From: G963674505 sp964575975
GTDB lineage: Bacteria > Desulfobacterota > Desulfobacteria > Desulfobacterales > SKZT01
Direction: 5' to 3'
Assembly: GCA_964575975.1 (NCBI GenBank)
Contig: CAZNTU010000015.1
Coordinates: 1-47,711, forward strand
Length of the DNA stretch: 47,711 bases
Of the stretch, positions 1 to 9,118 are shown piece by piece. A program made the translations under genes and the position numbers. Positions within the stretch are counted from its first letter, which is position 1; every line of letters begins with the position of its first letter. The notes beneath the pieces were generated by a model. The model had not been told where the DNA came from and made no database searches. It saw only the letters and a program-made list of their open reading frames with translations.

Positions 1-1125
1 GTCGGCCTCGTCCTTGGCGGGAACTACCGCCGCCACCGGCCCGAAGGTTTCCTCGTCGAAAGCGGGCATGCCCGGGGCCACGTTCGTAAGCACCGTAAGA
101 GGATAGAAAAAGCCGGAACTGGCGGGCATTTTTCCGCCCAAGAGAAGTTTCGCGCCTTTTTGGATACTATCGGTCGCCTGCTTGTGAAGCTTCTCCCTCA
201 ATTTATCCTTCGCTTGGGGGCCGATCTGGACGTCTTCCAGAAGCGGGTCCCCGACGATCTTCTTTTTCATTTCCTCGACAAGCATCTCTTCGAACTCTTT
301 GCGGACCGGCTCCACCACGATGAATCGCTTGGCTGCGATGCAGCTTTGTCCCGAGTTCAACAGCCTGCCCGCGACGCAGGCCTTGACGGCTTCCTCCAGA
401 TCCGCGTCTTCCAAAACGATGTAGGGATCGCTCCCTCCCAGTTCCAAAACCGTTTTTTTGAGCACGCTCCCGGCCTTCTTCGCCACGGTCCTGCCCGCGC
501 TCCGGCTTCCGGTGAGCGTAACGCCCCTGACAAGCGGATTTTCGATCGCTTTTCCGACTTGGTCGGACGATATCAACAACGAGCGAAAAGCTCCTTTCGG
601 AAACCCGGATTTCCGGAAAACGTCCTCTATGGCCAGGGAGCATCCGGGCACGTTGGAAGCGTGCTTCAACAGCACCGTGTTTCCCGCCATCAAAGCGGGC
701 GCCGCGAACCTGAACACCTGCCAGAAGGGAAAATTCCAAGGCATGACCGCCAACACAATCCCTATGGGCTGGAACGTCACGAAACTGCGACGGGCTTCGG
801 TTTCCACGTTTTCGGGTTCCAGCAAACGGGAGGCGTGTTCGGCGAAAAACTCGCAAACCCAGGCGCACTTTTGGGCCTCGGCCCGCCCGTCAACGACAGG
901 CTTTCCCATCTCGACGGCCATGAGCTTCGCGTATTCGTCCTTGCGCTCGTTCAAGATCGAGGCCGCCTTTTTCATTAGCTCCGCCCTTTCGGAAAAGGTC
1001 CGCCTGCGCCAACTTTTAAAGAAAGCGTCCGATTCCCGGACGATATTTTCCACCTCTCTTTCGGATGTCTCCGGGTAGGCCTTCAGCTCTTCGCCGGTCG
1101 CGGGATTGATCGCTGTCATCGCCAT
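1..1125 (-). CDS. NAD(P)-dependent aldehyde dehydrogenase, succinate-semialdehyde dehydrogenase-like (3' end cut by window)
   Basis: Oxidises an aldehyde, probably a semialdehyde, to the acid with NAD(P) in the cytoplasm. The 375 visible residues cover most of the usual ~455-460 of the short GabD/Sad (YneI) group. Visible family residues are Asn131 in MPWNFPFW (oxyanion hole), Glu228 in LELGGSDP (general base) and nucleophile Cys262 in NSGQSC; the GVTLTGS cofactor-loop motif lies near 201. The ATG at 1125 is chosen because GGAGG sits about 8 nt upstream. The C-terminal ~85 residues lie beyond the window. It starts 45 bp after the stop of the nicotinamidase-like gene on the same strand, so the two probably form an operon. 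The assignment to the superfamily is secure; the succinate-semialdehyde substrate is inferred only from overall resemblance. Confidence 0.93.
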   Translation of the reverse strand, partial: MAMTAINPATGEELKAYPETSEREVENIVRESDAFFKSWRRRTFSERAELMKKAASILNERKDEYAKLMAVEMGKPVVDGRAEAQKCAWVCEFFAEHASRLLEPENVETEARRSFVTFQPIGIVLAVMPWNFPFWQVFRFAAPALMAGNTVLLKHASNVPGCSLAIEDVFRKSGFPKGAFRSLLISSDQVGKAIENPLVRGVTLTGSRSAGRTVAKKAGSVLKKTVLELGGSDPYIVLEDADLEEAVKACVAGRLLNSGQSCIAAKRFIVVEPVRKEFEEMLVEEMKKKIVGDPLLEDVQIGPQAKDKLREKLHKQATDSIQKGAKLLLGGKMPASSGFFYPLTVLTNVAPGMPAFDEETFGPVAAVVPAKDEAD

Positions 1126-1170
1126 GAATTAACCTCCGTTCGTTGTTTGGATTTTCGGTGCTTTTCGGGA

Positions 1171-2229
1171 TTACGACGTCTGCGTCTTCTTTCCGGCGTC
1201 TATTCCGGCCCACTCGCAAATGGATTCCGTGGACCGAACGATATGCATGCCGTGATCGGCGAACCTTTGAAACGCCGCGTCGGCCTTTTCCGTGTAGTCG
1301 ATCGCGCCGGGAATGACCACCGGGGACGAACAGTCCTCCAACAGGTAAATCTTTTCGGCAAGTTCGGGCTCGCGTCTCGCTTTTATTTCCGAAAGCAGGT
1401 CGTCCACGGTCCACGCGACGCAGTGGCTTTTCGCCTGGCCCGCGATCACGACCGCGTCGTATTCGAGGATTTTCTGGATCAGAGCTTCGTTTTTCCCGCC
1501 GATTTTTTTCGAATCGGGCCCGAAGAGGACCTCGGGGCTAAGGACCGAGTAGTTTTCGGTAAGAATGTTTTTGCCCTTGACCTGAAAATCGGGCCTCGCG
1601 CGGCGAGCGATGGAGTGGAAAAACACGGCCTCTTCCACCGAGGACACCACGGCATGGCCTATTCCTCCGAAGATAGCGTGATAGGGCCAGACGGTCAGTT
1701 CGTACTTGCCGCTCTCCGCCAGTTTCCTCGTGTAGTGCTCGAGATAGCGTCGACCGTAGGACGCATCGATTTCCAGCGTATCGGCGATTTTATCGTTGAA
1801 TCGCCATACGCCTTTTTCCACGTCCTCCGCCGTCACGGTCGTGAAGGGATCCGGATGCTCCCCGTGTTGATCCACGAGGAAAATGCCGTGAAAAACCTGC
1901 ATCGCCTCGTGAGTGTCCATGGTCAGACAGATTTTCGTCAGGTGGTTCAAGTTGCGGTAGACGAATTTGCACAGCCTTTTGTTGTCCTCGACCGCAGCCT
2001 TGCCCGAGCGTCCAGCCACGAACAGTTCGAACCCGGGCGTGCAAAAGGTGTTCTGCACGTCCACCAGCAACAACATTATTTTTTTCCGGTCGCGAGCCGC
2101 CGGCTTGAAATCGTACCTGTCCCGCCATTTTTCGGCATCCTTCGCCCGCTGCTCGTAATCGACTTTCCAGACGCTCCCCACTTTTTCCGACTCGAAATGG
2201 CTTGGAACCGGAAGATCTTGCAATGCCAT
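1171..2229 (-). CDS. isochorismatase/nicotinamidase-like cysteine hydrolase
   Basis: A 352-residue cysteine hydrolase of the isochorismatase superfamily, longer than typical PncA (~200 aa) because of an N-terminal extension of about 50 residues and internal insertions. Visible motifs are LLLVDVQNTFC with Asp57 (catalytic Asp position), a TMDTHE segment near 104-109 (metal-site region of nicotinamidases), VKGKNILTENYSVL near 217-230 (resembling the KGTD..SYS segment of nicotinamidases) and AGQAKSHCVAW with the probable nucleophile Cys270. A strong AGGAGG precedes ATG 2229. The aldehyde dehydrogenase gene follows 45 bp downstream. Amide hydrolysis followed by aldehyde oxidation would suit a nitrogenous-compound degradation step, but the substrate cannot be read from sequence. 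Confidence 0.88.
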   Translation of the reverse strand: MALQDLPVPSHFESEKVGSVWKVDYEQRAKDAEKWRDRYDFKPAARDRKKIMLLLVDVQNTFCTPGFELFVAGRSGKAAVEDNKRLCKFVYRNLNHLTKICLTMDTHEAMQVFHGIFLVDQHGEHPDPFTTVTAEDVEKGVWRFNDKIADTLEIDASYGRRYLEHYTRKLAESGKYELTVWPYHAIFGGIGHAVVSSVEEAVFFHSIARRARPDFQVKGKNILTENYSVLSPEVLFGPDSKKIGGKNEALIQKILEYDAVVIAGQAKSHCVAWTVDDLLSEIKARREPELAEKIYLLEDCSSPVVIPGAIDYTEKADAAFQRFADHGMHIVRSTESICEWAGIDAGKKTQTS

Positions 2230-2483
2230 GTTGAATTCGTTCCTCCTTTTTTGTTTAACTTTTTAAGTTTAAACAGCGGAAAAGTTATTTCAAGAGGCGG
2301 ATAGAATCTCCTCGCCTTTCGAACAAAAATGAAAGATAGAATTGCGGCTTGAACAACCTTTGCGAGCTTGACAAAGCCGTTTCCGAAAAATTAAAACTAT
2401 ACGCGGAAGAACCGGAAATCCCGATCGTTTTGACTGCGGATTCCGTCTGTTTTCAACCTTTGCAACGACACGGGAGCGATAAA

Positions 2484-2720
2484 ATGAGCGAAATCAGAAT
2501 GACAGGGGAAATCAGGACCGACTACGACTGCGAAACGACCGGACTTCCGGCGGAACGCTGGGGCGAGGCGGTCTTCAAAGTCGGAGACGAGGAAATTGTC
2601 CTGGAGGTGAGCGTTGAAGAAAATACGATCGTCGCTATCATGGCGGGCGAGGACGCGGCGTGGAAAGGAACGTTGGAAGGCTTGAAAAAGCTGTTGAAAG
2701 GCGAAATCCAAGGGCGTTGA
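2484..2720 (+). CDS. small conserved-looking hypothetical protein
   Basis: Seventy-eight residues, acidic, with an alternating pattern in GEAVFKVGDEEIVLEVSVEE suggesting a beta-rich fold, ending in a basic helix-like tail (LEGLKKLLKGEIQGR). I do not recognise a family. The ATG at 2484 is preferred because GGGAG lies about 8 nt upstream and because third-position GC rises clearly after it. The frame stays open back to a TTG at 2349, which would add 45 residues (total 123) without a visible ribosome-binding site, so a longer form cannot be excluded. It stands alone between the divergent nicotinamidase-like gene and the convergent CBM9-like gene. Confidence 0.6.
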   Translation: MSEIRMTGEIRTDYDCETTGLPAERWGEAVFKVGDEEIVLEVSVEENTIVAIMAGEDAAWKGTLEGLKKLLKGEIQGR

Positions 2721-2837
2721 TACACTCGCCGATCAGTTCGCCAATTTAAGCGAGGCTTGCGCGAATCCGCCGGAGAAATCGAAGTCTCGAACCGCGAAAC
2801 GTGGCCGTGCGCCACTCGTTTTTTTCTCCTCCGCCGA

Positions 2838-4571
2838 TCAATATCGCGCGCGCCAATTTTCGGAAGGGAATTCCGGTTTTTGATGCGTCGCCGCCAGAGA
2901 ACCGCCTCCGAACGTCCAGGGATTGCCCCATTTCACCGGCGAAGACGCCATTAGACAATCCTGGCGCCTGTCGGCGGGATCGTCCGTGTCCGAAACCACG
3001 ACGCTGAACCCGAAATCGAGATCGACCTTCCATTCGAAATCCGACGGCGCGATTTCTTCGAAGACTCCGATCGGAATGCGTACTTCCATCGCATATCCAT
3101 CCTTGGTTCGCGACACCGCCCCCGTAATTCCGATTTCTTGCTTCGCTTTATCAGGATAAAGCATCCGAACAAACACGGCGTCTCCCGACGAAGGCACCCC
3201 GACGGCTATCTGCCGGATCGAACCGTCCGGCTTCTGGCGAAACGGCCAGCCTTCGACATCCCACTTCACCAATGAATCGGCGAAATCGAACCATAGTTCC
3301 AGATGATCCCCGGTGAGCATTCTATCCGAGTTTTCCACCGGCACGACCGTTTCGTCGGTTACGGCAAGGCCTACATAGAAGGCTTGGTCGTCCCACAGCG
3401 CGGAGGCGGAAAAACTCAGGTCCGACGCCCCGGACCAGTTTTCCGGTCCATACGGGATCGAAGATGCTTCCCGAACATGAGATTTTCGAGTCGTTTTCCA
3501 GTCCGCTTCGTTCAAGACCCCGTCGATCGTCAACGGGGCCGTGGCACGGCTGGCCGCGAAATGCTTGAAACGCACTTCCCCCCGCGCCCCCCGCTGCTGT
3601 TTATACGCGTAGGTTCGTATCGCATCCATCGTGTTCAGATTGATATCGTACGAGAACACGATTTCGGACCCGATCTGGTACGAGCTTTCGGTGTGTCCTA
3701 TTTCGCGAAACGCCCCCTGCTCGTAACGGATTTTCCGAAGGACCTCCCATCGCCAGCTCGAACCGCCGTAACTTCCGAAAGCGATGACGCCGTTCCGCGA
3801 GGTCAAACCCAATTCCGGTTCGCCGTATCCTCCGCCGCACGCCAAGCAGGGAACGTCTTGCGCATTCAACGCCAACTCCATTCCTCCGCCGGGGGCGCCG
3901 AAGCCGATCGCCAGGAATTGGTTTTCATTGCGAACCTCCGCCTGCGGATCGTCCATATTGGCGGCGACAGGGAGGAAGATGGCGGCCATATCGTCTATGC
4001 CGTCGAAGTTGAAATCGTCTCGGACCGCGTACTCGGATCGCAATTTGACCGGATATCGATACGACTTGGCCTTCAAGTCCCGTGCGACCGATTCGGAGAG
4101 GCTCTCCAGCGAACCCTCCAACGGGTTTACGGACGATTCGTCGCGCGTTCGGGCCGTTTTGGACCGGGTCAGGACGGCCTTTTCCGGAAGATAATATTCT
4201 CCGTCCGGAAATGAGGTGATCTCCCAGAGCAGCGTATCGTCGGCCCGTAAAGTCAAACGGGCCCTTCCGGCTTCTCCGCTATAGGCGCTCGTGAATTGCA
4301 CTTCGGCGCGGTTTTCCGCCACGCTTCCCGCGATCGTCATGTCGTCCCCTTCGATGCCGCAGTCGATCCGGGCGGCGTTTTCCGTTGTTCCGCAATGATA
4401 GCCGGAAAGCTTCTCGCCATCCACTCTCAAATCCAGGCTGAAAGACAACTCCGTGTCTTCCCCCGCAACCCAGTCGCCCTGAAAATCGGCCGCCTCTCCA
4501 ATTCCTCCTCGCATCGCAAGCAGGAACATACTGATCGCCACAATCCGCACGAACTTCGGTGTATAACGCAT
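2838..4571 (-). CDS. exported protein with FG-GAP-like centre and C-terminal CBM9-like domain
   Basis: A 577-residue protein with an N-terminal signal peptide (hydrophobic VRIVAISMFLLAM, cleavage likely near GEAADFQ at 25-28). Residues ~30-130 form a small beta-rich domain. Residues ~165-300 contain a D-N-F-D-G-I-D-D segment typical of FG-GAP/VCBS calcium loops. Residues ~345-577 (TIDGVLNEADW..., then DDQAFYVGLAVTD, GDHLELWFD) match the carbohydrate-binding-module family 9 pattern often found at the end of secreted bacterial proteins. GGAGG precedes ATG 4571. A role in binding a polysaccharide outside the cytoplasmic membrane is inferred; no catalytic domain is visible. It is transcribed convergently toward the small gene at 2484-2720. 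Confidence 0.85.
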   Translation of the reverse strand: MRYTPKFVRIVAISMFLLAMRGGIGEAADFQGDWVAGEDTELSFSLDLRVDGEKLSGYHCGTTENAARIDCGIEGDDMTIAGSVAENRAEVQFTSAYSGEAGRARLTLRADDTLLWEITSFPDGEYYLPEKAVLTRSKTARTRDESSVNPLEGSLESLSESVARDLKAKSYRYPVKLRSEYAVRDDFNFDGIDDMAAIFLPVAANMDDPQAEVRNENQFLAIGFGAPGGGMELALNAQDVPCLACGGGYGEPELGLTSRNGVIAFGSYGGSSWRWEVLRKIRYEQGAFREIGHTESSYQIGSEIVFSYDINLNTMDAIRTYAYKQQRGARGEVRFKHFAASRATAPLTIDGVLNEADWKTTRKSHVREASSIPYGPENWSGASDLSFSASALWDDQAFYVGLAVTDETVVPVENSDRMLTGDHLELWFDFADSLVKWDVEGWPFRQKPDGSIRQIAVGVPSSGDAVFVRMLYPDKAKQEIGITGAVSRTKDGYAMEVRIPIGVFEEIAPSDFEWKVDLDFGFSVVVSDTDDPADRRQDCLMASSPVKWGNPWTFGGGSLAATHQKPEFPSENWRARY

Positions 4572-4920
4572 GCTCGCTTCCTCCTGTATGGGCTATGTCG
4601 GTTGAAAACGCTCGTCAAATCCATTAAATTCGACGAATAGCAAGAATGACAGCATCTACGCAACATATTTCGACATCGGCGAATCCATCCACGGCGAACG
4701 TCTCTAAATTTTGGAAGACGAAAAAACCCTTTGCAAATATTAGATGTTTGGTTTAAAAGAGGCAAAAAACAGGTGGATCGAACTTGTCGGCAAAGAGGAC
4801 AAATTCCGCGAAGACCGAAACCGTTCGATTACCGTTCATTAGAAGAAATGGGAATCCGAGGCGGTTCATGCGAGTTATTATCCGGTTGCCAATGATAATA
4901 CTATAAACGAAGAGCATACG
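4572..4920. other. 349-bp intergenic region between divergent genes
   Basis: This stretch separates the start of the CBM9-like gene (minus) from the first DUF262 gene (plus) and must carry promoters for both. It is clearly AT-richer than its surroundings. Weak -10-like hexamers (GATAAT at 4894-4899 and TATAAA at 4902-4907) lie just before the DUF262 start, but no convincing -35 partner was seen. No open frame, RNA gene or terminator hairpin could be supported. Confidence 0.5.
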
Positions 4921-6717
4921 ATGGAAACGACTCCCGAAATACTCCAATCGAGACTTGGCCACAAATTGGTAGGCGATATTCGAGGTATTTTTTATGTTCC
5001 TCGATACCAGCGCGGTTATCGTTGGGATGCTTGCGACGTGCAACGTTTGTTGGACGATATCTGGGCCTGCGACGGCAAAAACTACAGCTTGCAACCGATA
5101 GTCGTAAAACCTCGCGGCAGGGATCTCGACGAACAAAACCGCGAGTGGGAGCTAATCGACGGGCAGCAACGGTTGACCACACTGTACCTGATTTTTCAAT
5201 ACATCCGACAGGAAGGCTGGAAAAAGATGGGCGCCCCCTACGCGATCAGGTATCAAACCCGTCCCGGCAGCGAGGAATATCTAAAGACGCTCGATCCGGC
5301 AAAGCGGAACGAAAATAGCGACTATTTTCACATCTACCAAGCATACGAGCGCATTGGACAGTGGTTTCGAGAGAAAGGGGACGAGTTTGCCCAAGAGTTC
5401 TCAGCCTGCAAGCTTCATGAGTATTTGTTTAAAGCCGTGCGGATCATATGGTACGAAGCGCCGGGCAATCCGGACGACGACGAGAAGGATTCCATGGCTC
5501 TGTTCAGGCGACTGAACGTGGGGCGAATACCGCTGACAGACGCCGAACTGGTCAAGGCGCTGCTTCTTTCCGGCGTTCGCAAGGATAAAGACGAGCGCGC
5601 TCACGAACTCGCGGCGCAGTGGGACCTTATCGAGCGCGACTTGCACGACCCGGATATCTGGGCTTTCGTAGCCGGCGCGAACACGAGCGAAGATTCCGAA
5701 AAATACCCGACTCGCATCAGCCTTTTGCTCGATACCTTGGCCGACGCGAAGGTCAAGCCCAAAGGAAAACGTCCTCGTTACCATACATTCGATACTCTTC
5801 GCGGCGAAATCGAAACGGACGTCAAAGAGAGAACCTCGAATTTCTGGAACAAAGTCGTCGAACTTCACGCCCTGATTCTGGGCTGGTTCGGCGAACCCCG
5901 TCTTTACAACAAGATCGGCATGCTGGTGGCTACAGATACTTCCCTGGGCGAACTAGTGGAGCTGGCCAAAAAACGAAGAAAAAAGGATTTTGAAAACGAG
6001 CTGGACAAGCTTATCCGTGTCAATATCGGCCTTACCGAATCCAAGTTGACGAGTTTGAGCTACGACGTGACAAGCAATCGTCCCAAACTCTTAGACGCTT
6101 TGCTGCTGATGAACGTCGAATCCGTGTCCCGCGCCGGGCAACGCTTTCCCTTTCGTCGGCATGTCGGAAGAACGTGGTCGCTTGAACATATTCACGCGCA
6201 GAACGCCGAGCCTCTCACGGACAAAAAACAATGGAAGGCTTGGCTGGAATCTCACATGAAGGCTCTAAAATCGCTCTCGACGGAAGAGGATGCGCGCGAC
6301 ACCCTCTTGCAAGACATGGAGACAGCTCTTCGGGAAATCGATACGGCGACCAATTTCAAGCCGACGTTTCAGAGTCTTGCCGGTCGTGTCTTCGACGTTT
6401 TCAGTGCCCGCCAAGGCACGGAGCAACCGGCGACGAACAACGACGTTCATTCGATCGGCAACCTGGCGCTGCTAACCAGGGACGACAACAGCGCTTTGAG
6501 CAATTCGGTGTTCGAGGTAAAGCGACAAAACATTCTAAAGATCGATCGCAGAGGCGGCTATATCCCTCTATGTACCCGCAATGTGTTTCTGAAATACTAT
6601 ACCGGCGCGAATGCGCAACAAGTTCACTTTTGGAGTCCGCAGGACAAGGAAAGCTACATCCAAGCCATTGTCTCCACGCTAAAGGACGCAGGCTATCTCA
6701 AACCCGAGGAGAAATAA
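4921..6717 (+). CDS. DUF262-DUF1524 (GmrSD-like) restriction/defence nuclease, first of a pair
   Basis: A 598-residue protein with the two-domain plan of GmrSD-type modification-dependent restriction enzymes. The N-terminal DUF262 (~1-240) shows VPRYQRGYRW (26-35) and the signature IDGQQRLTTL (79-88), whose Asp and Arg are thought to bind and hydrolyse nucleotide, then FRRLNVGRIPLTDAELVKALL near 196-216. The C-terminal DUF1524 (~400-560) has LEHIHAQ (421-427) and IGNLALLTRDDNSALSN, matching its His-Me/HNH-type nuclease pattern. GAAGAG lies before ATG 4921. The stop codon is 2 nt before the start of a second DUF262 gene, so both are surely one transcript. Family knowledge suggests DNA cleavage against foreign, possibly modified, DNA; the target here is unknown. 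Confidence 0.92.
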   Translation: METTPEILQSRLGHKLVGDIRGIFYVPRYQRGYRWDACDVQRLLDDIWACDGKNYSLQPIVVKPRGRDLDEQNREWELIDGQQRLTTLYLIFQYIRQEGWKKMGAPYAIRYQTRPGSEEYLKTLDPAKRNENSDYFHIYQAYERIGQWFREKGDEFAQEFSACKLHEYLFKAVRIIWYEAPGNPDDDEKDSMALFRRLNVGRIPLTDAELVKALLLSGVRKDKDERAHELAAQWDLIERDLHDPDIWAFVAGANTSEDSEKYPTRISLLLDTLADAKVKPKGKRPRYHTFDTLRGEIETDVKERTSNFWNKVVELHALILGWFGEPRLYNKIGMLVATDTSLGELVELAKKRRKKDFENELDKLIRVNIGLTESKLTSLSYDVTSNRPKLLDALLLMNVESVSRAGQRFPFRRHVGRTWSLEHIHAQNAEPLTDKKQWKAWLESHMKALKSLSTEEDARDTLLQDMETALREIDTATNFKPTFQSLAGRVFDVFSARQGTEQPATNNDVHSIGNLALLTRDDNSALSNSVFEVKRQNILKIDRRGGYIPLCTRNVFLKYYTGANAQQVHFWSPQDKESYIQAIVSTLKDAGYLKPEEK

Positions 6718-6719
6718 GC

Positions 6720-9023
6720 ATGAACCAAGCCAAAATGCCTAGCGAAACCTCTTTCGCCGGATTTTTCGGGCAACGAACCTCCGACCGGCCGGTTGTCGAT
6801 CGGATTGAAATACCTTTGATTCAGCGGGACTACGCGCAAGGCAGAAAAGGGAAGACCGTGGAGCGCATTCGCGGCGACTTTCTCGATGCCATCGTCGCCG
6901 CAGTTCAGCCCGAGGGAAAACCGATCAGCCTGGATTTCGTTTACGGGGACGTGGAAAATGGCGCGTTCTGCCCTCTGGATGGACAGCAGCGTTTGACCAC
7001 GCTTTTTTTATTGCACTGGTATTTGGCGTGGCGCGCAGGCATGCCGATCCAAAACCAGCCCTGGACGAAATTCGCCTATGCCACGCGTCCAGGCGCCAGG
7101 CTGTTTTGCGAGCGCTTGACGGAATTTCAACCCCTTGCCGGAGAAGAACGCCTTTCCGAGTGCCTTACGGATCAGGACTGGTATCTTTACACTTGGAAGA
7201 ACGATCCTACCATCCAATCCATGTTGGTCGTGCTCGACGCCATTCACTCGCGCTTTTCCAAGTTCGACGACGATACCTGCTCCGTCGCATGGCAACGCCT
7301 GACAGACCCGCTGCAACCCGCCGTCAGCTTTCACGAGCTATCCGTGGAAGCCAATGGCCTGACGGACGATCTGTATATCAAGATGAATTCCCGAGGCAAG
7401 CCGTTGACGGCGTTCGAAAATTTCAAGGCGCAATTCGAAGATGTTTTGAAAGACGCGCATTCCGAAAAAAAAACGGACGAATTCGCAAAAAAGGTCGATA
7501 TCGAATGGTCCGACTCGTTGTGGCCCTACCGGGGCGAAGACAATCTTATCGACGACGAATATATGCGTTATTTCCGTTTCGTCACGGAGGTTTGCGCCTG
7601 GCGCGACGGCCTTTCGTTCGCCGACGAAACCCGAGCCGAAGACTTGGCGGAGAAGGTATACGGCAAAGAAAACGCGGGCGCTTCCGAAAATCTCGAATTT
7701 ATGTTCCAGGCGTTCGATGTCTGGCACGAGAAAAAAATTAAAGAAGAATTCGAAAGATTCTTTACTGCAAAACCCGGTGTCAACAGCGACCCGCTCCTTC
7801 TTTTCAATGCATTCGACAACGCCCCCGGGAGCGAAAGCCCGGTGGACCTGTTTGCCGCGTGTTGCCGCCTGTACGGCCAATCGCCATGGACCTTTGCGCA
7901 CACCTTGCTGCTTTACGCCATGCTGTTGTCGCGCATCCATAAAACCGAAAACTTTCCGCGCCAAGCGCGCATTCTTCGAAATCTAATCGAAGCTTCGGGC
8001 GGAGGCCGTATCCGCAGGGACGACATGTATAAACTCCTGTCTGAAGTCAAACGTCTCGTGGTCGATGGCGCGTTACAGGACTTTACCGCATTCAATCGCT
8101 ATCAGGTTGCCGACGAAATCGAAAAAGTAGCGTTGCTGGAGCGACACCCTATGCTTCGCGATACGCTGTATCGGCTCGAAGATCACACATTGCTGCGCGG
8201 CTGTCTTTTCGCGTTCGATTTCGATCGGTCGATCGACCCGCACCTCTTTATTAACCGGACCGAAGCGTTTCATGCATTGTTCGACGATCCTTCCTGTTGG
8301 AGGGAATTAACCGGAGCCTTACTAGCTGTCGGCGACTATTCGCGTCAAAAGAATCGTTGGACTGGCTATCGTTTTTCCGATTTCGGCGCGATAAAAGGCG
8401 AAACACCGTGGCGCGACCTGTTCATGGACAGCAGAGAGCCGCGTCTTGTCAACGCGCTGACAAGCCTGCTCGATCGATTTGCCGCAGCCGGCAAAAACCT
8501 TGCTTGCCTGCGAACAATCCAGGAAAATTTTCTTCGGCAATGCGAAGCGTCGAAAAAGCTGGATTGGCGTTACTATTTCGTGAAATACCCGGTCATGCGC
8601 GAAGCCGCATCGGGTCGATATGCCATCAGTCCCAGCGGATACGGCGTTTGCATGCTTAAAAATCCGAGCATGCGCGGCTATTATCGCGACCCTTATCTGT
8701 TGGCCGTTTGGCATGCAAGCGAATTGGGCGATGTTATCGCCGACCCTTGGTTTTCCGGGTACGAAACAGAACCCAGGCGGATGGTTTTGAAAAACTGCGG
8801 GATGAGCATCCAGTGCGTGGACGAAGGCTGGATGATTTCAGAAATGCCCGCCGACCTGCCCTTAAAAGCATCCCTCGATCAAGTTTTCTTGAAACACAAA
8901 ATTGGCGAGGACCTTTTGTGCGCAGTCCCTCGGGATTATGGCATCGACACCGACGACCGAGTGGAATTGGGAGCGAAATTGTTGATAGATTTGGCAAATG
9001 CAGGTGAGGCAAACGGGACGTAA
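6720..9023 (+). CDS. DUF262 protein without DUF1524, second of the pair
   Basis: A 767-residue protein whose N-terminal half repeats the DUF262 plan: IPLIQRDYAQG (31-41), PLDGQQRLTTLFLLHWYL (86-102) and YIKMNSRGKPLTAFENFKAQ near 219-238. I see no EHI/HNH motif of DUF1524. Instead there is a long C-terminal region (~380-767) containing DWRYYFVKYPVM and GVCMLKNPSMRGYYRDPYL, a pattern seen in other long DUF262 proteins. The ATG at 6720 is preferred to upstream in-frame starts because GAGGAG lies 7-12 nt ahead and it follows the stop of the first gene by 2 nt. Tight coupling implies that the two proteins act together, perhaps as NTP-driven sensor plus nuclease; this is inference. Confidence 0.9.
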   Translation: MNQAKMPSETSFAGFFGQRTSDRPVVDRIEIPLIQRDYAQGRKGKTVERIRGDFLDAIVAAVQPEGKPISLDFVYGDVENGAFCPLDGQQRLTTLFLLHWYLAWRAGMPIQNQPWTKFAYATRPGARLFCERLTEFQPLAGEERLSECLTDQDWYLYTWKNDPTIQSMLVVLDAIHSRFSKFDDDTCSVAWQRLTDPLQPAVSFHELSVEANGLTDDLYIKMNSRGKPLTAFENFKAQFEDVLKDAHSEKKTDEFAKKVDIEWSDSLWPYRGEDNLIDDEYMRYFRFVTEVCAWRDGLSFADETRAEDLAEKVYGKENAGASENLEFMFQAFDVWHEKKIKEEFERFFTAKPGVNSDPLLLFNAFDNAPGSESPVDLFAACCRLYGQSPWTFAHTLLLYAMLLSRIHKTENFPRQARILRNLIEASGGGRIRRDDMYKLLSEVKRLVVDGALQDFTAFNRYQVADEIEKVALLERHPMLRDTLYRLEDHTLLRGCLFAFDFDRSIDPHLFINRTEAFHALFDDPSCWRELTGALLAVGDYSRQKNRWTGYRFSDFGAIKGETPWRDLFMDSREPRLVNALTSLLDRFAAAGKNLACLRTIQENFLRQCEASKKLDWRYYFVKYPVMREAASGRYAISPSGYGVCMLKNPSMRGYYRDPYLLAVWHASELGDVIADPWFSGYETEPRRMVLKNCGMSIQCVDEGWMISEMPADLPLKASLDQVFLKHKIGEDLLCAVPRDYGIDTDDRVELGAKLLIDLANAGEANGT

Positions 9024-9037
9024 CCGCCCCATCGGTC

Positions 9038-9115
9038 CTATCGATGTCGATACCGGCGGAACCTCCACGTTTCGTCCGGGTCCGGCAAGCGTCCATACGC
9101 AATCCAGGCGAACCG
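9038..9115 (-). pseudogene. 78-bp relic of a pqiC-like lipoprotein gene
   Basis: The minus strand reads VRLDCVWTLAGPGRNVEVPP then VSTSI, which matches the interior of the intact PqiC homologue encoded at 10379-10987 (VRLDCVWGLSGPGRNREIPP then VSTSI). By eye the 78 bases align with 10483-10560 without gaps and about ten mismatches (~87% identity). The similarity stops abruptly at both ends, and the fragment lies between the stop of the second DUF262 gene and the stop of the Uma2 gene. It is too short to function and is best read as the scar of a partial duplication or of a lost paralogue. Confidence 0.8.
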
Positions 9116-9118
9116 TCT

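Noticed and set aside
6231..6719. Upstream in-frame extension of the second DUF262 protein
   Set aside because: It would overlap the DUF1524 part of the first gene in another frame; ATG 6720 has a good ribosome-binding site and begins at the expected domain boundary.
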